Shown one piece after another: positions 60,501 to 64,000 of a DNA stretch of 64,000 nt. How positions within the stretch are numbered: position 1 is the stretch's first letter; every line of letters begins with the position of its first letter. The stretch is from a virus. The notes below the pieces were generated by a model. That model saw nothing but the letters and a program-made list of their open reading frames with translations. It was not told the origin of the DNA and made no database searches. The position numbers were made by a program, and so were the translations under genes. The DNA lies in IMG/VR virus record IMGVR_UViG_3300034284_001002, positions 27,445-91,444 of that record; one strand, written 5' to 3'.

Positions 60501-62484
60501 CGGCACAGTAACAGGTGGCAATTTGGCCACAGGCGGCACAGTAAGTTCAACAGGCAATGCCACAGCAGGCAATGTAAGTGCTGTTGGTAACGTAACCGGT
60601 CAAACATTTATTGGTAATATAGAAGCCACTACTGTAAGTGCTACTGGTAACGTAACCGGTCAAACATTTATTGGTAATATAGAAGCCACCACAGTAAGTG
60701 CTACTGCTAATGTAACAGGTGGAAACATAATAACAGGTGGTATTGTAAGTGCTACAGGTAATGTTACTGCTGGCAACGTGATTGCAACATCGGGCAAGTT
60801 TGGCAACATTGTAATTTCAGGTGATGATATCACTGATGCAGGCGGCGGCGTTGTCAACATCAACTCTGCGCTGGCCGATGTAAACTTTGCTGTGAATGGT
60901 GACACTGTTGCCAACTTGTTGTTTGTGGATGCAGGGACAGACACCGTCAGTATTGGCAGTGCAACACAGACCACTGGGGCTATACTGGCAGTTAATGCCA
61001 CAAACTCCGTACTGTTCCCAGTTGGTAACACAGCACAGCGTCCAACAGGCGTTGTTGGTATGTTGCGTTACAACACATCAGTTGATAGTTTAGAACAATA
61101 CGCCTCAACAGGATGGGAAACAGTTGGTACTCCGGCGTTTACAGTTGTTGCTGACAATCAGTTCAACGGTGATGGTTCAACTGTAGCATTCACCTTGACG
61201 CAGGCCTCAACCACTGCTGGTGCTATTGTTGCAATCAACGGTGTTCAACAGATTCCAACCACAGCGTACTCAATCAGTACCACTACATTGACGTTTACTG
61301 AAGCACCTGCCGCAGGCGACGTAATTGATGTGCGTATGTTTACCACTACTACCAGTGTCAACAGCATCTCAAACGCTGCCGGCAACGCAATTGTAGCAAC
61401 AAGTGAAACGGCTGCACTGGTTAACGTTACAGGTGACTTGAGTGTAAACGGAACAATTTTAGGTGGAAACATCAACAGCACTGCTATCACCAACGGCACA
61501 TCAAATATGGCAGTTGTCTCCAGTGGAGGCAACATCCGCGGTAATGTAGCCGGCACAACAGTGATGACCATTAGCCCTGGACTGGTAGATATCCAAGGTA
61601 ACTTGACTGTGAGTGGCAACGCAACATTGCAAGGCAACATTCTAGGCGATCGTATCCAAAACGGTACAACCAGCTTTGATATCCAATCAGCCAGTGGCAA
61701 TGCCAACATCACAATTGGCGGCACAAGCAATGTGGCAGTGTTTACCACAGTTGGCTTGACACTTGGCGGTAACTTGTTACCAAGTGCCAACGTCACATAC
61801 GACTTGGGCAGTGAAACACAGGCCTGGAGAGATTTATATCTATCTGGTAACAGTATTAAATTAGGTTCTGCAACAATTACCTCAAGTGGTAATAGTGTTA
61901 GTATGGGCACTGGCAATGTAACAGGTGCCAACCTAACCACAGCAGGTATTGTAAGTGCAACTGGCAACATTGCAGGTGGTAACTTGACAGTTGGAACAGG
62001 TACTATTACTGGTGGTAACATTGTTAACGCTAACGGCAACGGCATAGGTAACATTGGTAGTTCTAGTGTTTACTTCAACACAGTATTTGCCAAAGCAACA
62101 AGTGCGCAATACGCTGACTTGGCAGAGAAGTACGAAGCAGACGCAGAGTACGCACCGGGTACTGTGTTAGAGTTTGGCGGCGACAAAGAAGTTACGCTGT
62201 CCACAGAAGCAGGCTCAACTAGAGTAGCAGGTGTTGTGAGTACTAACCCAAGTTACATCATGAATGCTGGATTAACTGCAGAACACGTGGCAATGGTGGC
62301 ACTGCAAGGTCGCGTACCATGTAGAGTTGTTGGACCAGTGGCCAAAGGTGACATGATGGTGGCAGCCGGCAACGGTGCAGCCCGAGTGGATAACTCAGCT
62401 CGTGCAGGCAGTATCATTGGCAAGGCCCTGGAAAACTTTAGCGGTGCTGAAGGCACAATTGAAGTGGTAATTGGTCGCAACTAA
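57535..62484 (+). CDS. Long repetitive tail fibre (1,649 aa)
   Basis: I start at the ATG at 57,535 (MAVTRIKNNQITDATIVASS, AAGGAATGTC upstream). Residues 330-520 and 750-1,080 contain dozens of 9-20-residue units of the type SATGN(I/V)TGGN(I/L)xTGG and GTGTFGNVATGGTVS, which should form a long beta-helical or triple-stranded shaft. A middle domain (around 560-720) has ASGQRVLVKNETGAF, NGIYVV and a Trp-rich end shared with the partial gene at 63,412. Near 1,170-1,270 come the RPTGVVGMLRYNT and NGVQQIPTTAYS modules. The C-terminus YADLAEKYEADAEYAPG and GGDKEVTLST is a conserved cyanophage fibre end. Probably host recognition. Confidence 0.88.
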   Translation: MAVTRIKNNQITDATIVASSKLVDYSISAAKIANNLTYGSNLTVTGNLTVQGNTTAIDTNITTIEDPVILLASTQTGSPAVDIGFIGQRGTANNIAFVWDESAQSFITAFTSTPETETTIVVSAYANLTTLNANVTAGLTVAGQSNIANLTVAANSIVSFGNVVISNVADPVANTDAATKAYVLSTLGNSSFAISDGTTTEAVNGGDTIDFDGTTDQITVAVASVTGNVSSVTVALANNVSVVANVTVGNILTVTGTVNSNLVPTTTATYNLGAAGALWKDLYLSGNSIYIGTQTITSNAEGITLSNTVVAGNVATSGTVSATGTGTFGNVATGGTVSSTGTITGGNVLTSGEVSATGNGTFGNISTGGSFSVTGNVTGGNLLTGGQVSATGTGTFGNVATGGTVSATGTATVGNLATGGTISATGMATLGNVETGGTISGAGNITGGNILTGGISSATGNVFGGNVLTGGLISATGNITGAGLGTFGNVNVNGFVSATGNVIGDFIIANAGFEAPSVTITSTSANSGISLVTNGTGNINVNTSFINGVKDPVQAQDAATKSYVDAVAQGLDLKASVHVGTYATLPAYVYNNGTSGVGATLTGNVAGNLTIDGEIVASGQRVLVKNETGAFVNNSTASAAFNGIYVVTTAGAPGTAYVLTRAVDFDIPNEMYGAFTFVETGNVLADTGWVCTNNSASPIIVGTTEIIWAQFSGAGQYTAGNALSLSGTQFNVNTDGSANATIGINGSNQLIIPASAVLTTPNIGAATGTSLTATGNVDAGNVLTGGIVSSTGTGTFGNVNTGGLVSATGNLTAGNITSNGNFDTVSISATGNIKGGNLETGGTVSSTGTATLGNVNTGGLISATGNITGGNILTSGAGGDISGTGNITGGNLITGGIISSTGTATLGNVATGGTVSTVGNITAGAGSFFIGNGSQLTGVSADSAIALINGNTNITTATNGNANVTIGGTSNVVVFTTGGIDVTGTVSANGTVTGGNLATGGTVSSTGNATAGNVSAVGNVTGQTFIGNIEATTVSATGNVTGQTFIGNIEATTVSATANVTGGNIITGGIVSATGNVTAGNVIATSGKFGNIVISGDDITDAGGGVVNINSALADVNFAVNGDTVANLLFVDAGTDTVSIGSATQTTGAILAVNATNSVLFPVGNTAQRPTGVVGMLRYNTSVDSLEQYASTGWETVGTPAFTVVADNQFNGDGSTVAFTLTQASTTAGAIVAINGVQQIPTTAYSISTTTLTFTEAPAAGDVIDVRMFTTTTSVNSISNAAGNAIVATSETAALVNVTGDLSVNGTILGGNINSTAITNGTSNMAVVSSGGNIRGNVAGTTVMTISPGLVDIQGNLTVSGNATLQGNILGDRIQNGTTSFDIQSASGNANITIGGTSNVAVFTTVGLTLGGNLLPSANVTYDLGSETQAWRDLYLSGNSIKLGSATITSSGNSVSMGTGNVTGANLTTAGIVSATGNIAGGNLTVGTGTITGGNIVNANGNGIGNIGSSSVYFNTVFAKATSAQYADLAEKYEADAEYAPGTVLEFGGDKEVTLSTEAGSTRVAGVVSTNPSYIMNAGLTAEHVAMVALQGRVPCRVVGPVAKGDMMVAAGNGAARVDNSARAGSIIGKALENFSGAEGTIEVVIGRN
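58470..60780 (+). repeat. Array of imperfect TGG/TGN glycine-rich repeats
   Basis: Repeats of AGTGC(C/A)AC-type and GG(T/C)GG(C/A)-type nucleotides encode SATG, TGGN and FGNV units. Around 60,589-60,720 a 60-bp unit (CAAACATTTATTGGTAATAT then AGAAGCCAC) is repeated almost exactly. Confidence 0.85.
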
Positions 62485-62507
62485 ACTGTGTAAATAAGCA
62501 AGCAACA

Positions 62508-62535
62508 AGATAGGGTCTTTGGGCCCTATCTTTTT
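62508..62535 (+). terminator. Terminator after long fibre gene
   Basis: AGATAGGG-TCTTTGGG-CCCTATCT then TTTT: 8-bp stem with a T run. It lies 24 nt after the stop and just before the LamG-like gene. Confidence 0.85.
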
Positions 62536-62556
62536 ATATAGACAAAGGAATATAAC

Positions 62557-63333
62557 ATGGCACCGCCATTAGGAATAAAAATTGGAGCAGGATGGAGTAT
62601 AGGACCCGGGTGGAGTATGGGTGCGCCACCACCTCCACCAGTAGATTTATACACACCTCTTGCCGGCAGTTTGAGTTTCAACGGCTCAAGCCAATATCTC
62701 TCAATGTCCCCGGGTATGACTCCTGCCGCCGATGCATTTACCATAGAAGGCTGGTTCTACAACACCGGTGGATTTACTAACAAAGGATTGCTGGCCACTG
62801 ATCAAAGTGTGGGCATGAGTCTGTTTACTAGCGATGATGCCACTATTACTCTGGATAGATATGGTGGAGGATATCAACCTGGTTATACTTGGCCAGCAGC
62901 AACATTGCAAACTAACAAGTGGCAATACATAGTGCTGAATCGCAATGCCAGCACTAATCTAGAAACCATGTGGATTGGTACATTTGTTGACAACTATTCA
63001 ACAGTGACCTGTGCTCGAGCAACCGGCGCTTCAGGTGGCAGCAGTCCTAGCGGTGGCACACAAACTGACAGTCAAAGTTGGGGCAACAGCAACTGGGTAG
63101 GTAGATACTATGGTGGATATTTTCCAGGATTTATTACCAATTTCAGAGCGACCATTGGTGCGGCTGTGTACGACAGCAACAGTGCCACAATCACTGCACC
63201 AGTAGCACCGTTGACAGCAGGTGCCAACACTGAATACTTGATGTTGGGTGCAGTAGTGACCACAGACACAAGCGGCACACAAACTGTTACCAACAACGGC
63301 ACAGTTGCACAGACTGGAACAACACCGTTTTAA
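62557..63333 (+). CDS. LamG/concanavalin-like adhesin (258 aa)
   Basis: Residues 1-30 are Gly/Pro-rich (MAPPLGIKIGAGWSIGPGWS). Then comes a LamG/Concanavalin A-like domain: LSFNGSSQYLSMSPGMTPAA, FTIEGWFYNTGGFTNKG, TLQTNKWQYIVLNRNASTNL, and FITNFRATIGAAVYDSNSA. Such domains bind glycans and are frequent in marine phage and bacterial adhesins. AAAGGA precedes the ATG. It has its own terminators on both sides, hence is a separate expression unit. Receptor-binding role inferred. Confidence 0.82.
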   Translation: MAPPLGIKIGAGWSIGPGWSMGAPPPPPVDLYTPLAGSLSFNGSSQYLSMSPGMTPAADAFTIEGWFYNTGGFTNKGLLATDQSVGMSLFTSDDATITLDRYGGGYQPGYTWPAATLQTNKWQYIVLNRNASTNLETMWIGTFVDNYSTVTCARATGASGGSSPSGGTQTDSQSWGNSNWVGRYYGGYFPGFITNFRATIGAAVYDSNSATITAPVAPLTAGANTEYLMLGAVVTTDTSGTQTVTNNGTVAQTGTTPF

Positions 63334-63350
63334 AAAACAGTTTTAAACTC

Positions 63351-63380
63351 AAAAATAGGACTTTTGTAGTCCTATTTTTT
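63351..63380 (+). terminator. Terminator after LamG-like gene
   Basis: AAAAATAGGACT-TTTGT-AGTCCTATTTTT followed by more T: 12-bp stem. Confidence 0.9.
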
Positions 63381-63383
63381 TGA

Positions 63384-63390
63384 CTAAATA
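63384..63390 (+). promoter_or_regulatory. Late promoter box before the final fibre gene
   Basis: CTAAATA follows the terminator, 21 nt before the ATG at 63,412. No Shine-Dalgarno is seen. An ATG at 63,401 opens only a six-codon frame. Confidence 0.55.
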
Positions 63391-63411
63391 TCATATAACA
63401 ATGGATGAACA

Positions 63412-64000
63412 ATGGGATTAACTAAACCGCGTGCCTCGCAGATTTTTGATATAGATTACAAACAAGCAACTCGTGTAATCACAGTCAGCGATGTTACACT
63501 AGCCGGCGGAGCCCCAAGTCAAGTTGACGGAGTTAACCTGGCAGAAGACGATCGAGTTTTGGTAACTGGACAAAACACGGCCAGCCAAAATGGCCTGTAT
63601 TTTGTATCCTCCGTGGGCACAGGTGCCAACGGCATATGGCTTCGCACAACTGACGGCAACGAAAACGGCGAAGTACAAGCCGGCATGATTGTGATGGTTA
63701 CCGAAGGGTCTTTATACCACGACACCCAATGGAAATTAACCACCGATAATCCAATTATTATTGGTACTACTGCATTGACTTTTGTAATTAACATACTGAG
63801 TCAAATTGGCGGATCCAACACACAAATACAGTACAACAATGCCGGAACCATGGGCGGATCACCTGATCTAACATGGAATGGCACAACTCTTTACACAAAC
63901 GGTGCAGTAAGTGCTACAGGCAATATAACTGGCAATTACATCCTGGGCAATGGTAGTCAACTAACAGGTTTACCAGCAACATATGGCAATAGTAACGTAG
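63412..64000 (+). CDS. Tail fibre, partial (C-terminus off window)
   Basis: The frame begins MGLTKPRASQIFDIDYKQAT and stays open to the window end (196 codons). Domain 1 (about 15-120): DDRVLVTGQNTASQNGLYFV, then GIWLRTTDGNENGEVQAGMI and YHDTQWKLTTDNPIIIGTTA, the same fold as the middle domain of the 1,649-aa fibre. From about residue 125 the shared shaft motifs start: NTQIQYNNAGTMGGSPDLTW, AVSATGNITGNYILGNGSQL. It is another modular fibre. Confidence 0.85.
   Translation, partial: MGLTKPRASQIFDIDYKQATRVITVSDVTLAGGAPSQVDGVNLAEDDRVLVTGQNTASQNGLYFVSSVGTGANGIWLRTTDGNENGEVQAGMIVMVTEGSLYHDTQWKLTTDNPIIIGTTALTFVINILSQIGGSNTQIQYNNAGTMGGSPDLTWNGTTLYTNGAVSATGNITGNYILGNGSQLTGLPATYGNSNV

Noticed and set aside
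58401-62054. Minus-strand frames of 270-370 codons opposite the long fibre gene
   Set aside because: They are Pro/Val/Leu-rich mirror frames of the TGG/TGN repeats and lack ribosome sites.
1-64000. tRNA genes, CRISPR arrays, integrase, insertion sequences, attachment sites
   Set aside because: Looked for and not seen; the repeats in the fibre genes are coding, in-frame and diverged, not CRISPR-like.

Overview
The window is a piece of a T4-like tailed phage (myovirus) genome, most like the marine and freshwater cyanophage/pelagiphage branch. The evidence is a near-continuous set of T4 virion and replication homologues (gp6, gp25, gp5, gp53, a gp48 candidate, gp55, gp47, gp46, gp26, gp51, a tape measure, gp20, gp67, gp21, gp22, gp23), T4-type late promoter boxes (variants of TATAAATA) in front of many of them, and modular tail-fibre genes. 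The host cannot be named: there are no photosynthesis genes, tRNAs, integrase or insertion sequences here.

Layout. (1) 1-25,313, minus strand: a tightly overlapping late operon for baseplate and tail hub, read right to left: gp48-like, gp53, two hub-type structural proteins, gp5, two small structural genes, gp25, gp6, and then a single reading frame that stays open from 12,675 to base 1 (more than 4,225 codons, C-terminus outside the window). This giant protein carries seven FG-GAP-like repeats and is the largest object in the window. (2) 25,425-36,207, plus strand: gp55, gp47, two small proteins, gp46, then a cassette of three radical-SAM proteins (one B12-binding-like, one fused to a short-chain dehydrogenase), all chained by ATGA/TAATG-type overlaps, and a GIY-YIG protein. 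(3) 36,208-36,614: a gene-free stretch with many hairpins, a candidate structured RNA. (4) 36,615-40,368, minus strand: an SGNH-hydrolase-like protein, three small conserved-looking genes, a GIY-YIG/NUMOD3 nuclease, gp51 and gp26. The last two are joined by a perfect -1 slippery heptamer. (5) 40,394-49,165, plus strand: tape measure with an M15 peptidase domain, a second GIY-YIG/NUMOD3 nuclease, and the head module gp20-small ORF-gp67-gp21-gp22-gp23, closed by a strong terminator. (6) 49,365-50,525, minus: TPR-glycosyltransferase. (7) 50,673-64,000, plus: structural and tail-fibre genes built from a shared set of shuffled modules, ending in a fibre gene cut by the window edge.

How it works together: gp55 directs late transcription from (A/G/C/T)TAAATA boxes; gp46/gp47 process DNA ends for recombination-dependent replication; the head and baseplate modules build the particle. 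Because gp5 here lacks the T4 lysozyme domain, the M15 peptidase in the tape measure is the likely cell-wall-opening enzyme. The radical-SAM/SDR cassette is accessory and of unknown product. An unusual feature is that seven genes have a TAAATA box ending 5-7 nt (six of them exactly 5 nt) before the ATG with little or no Shine-Dalgarno, which predicts leaderless late mRNAs.
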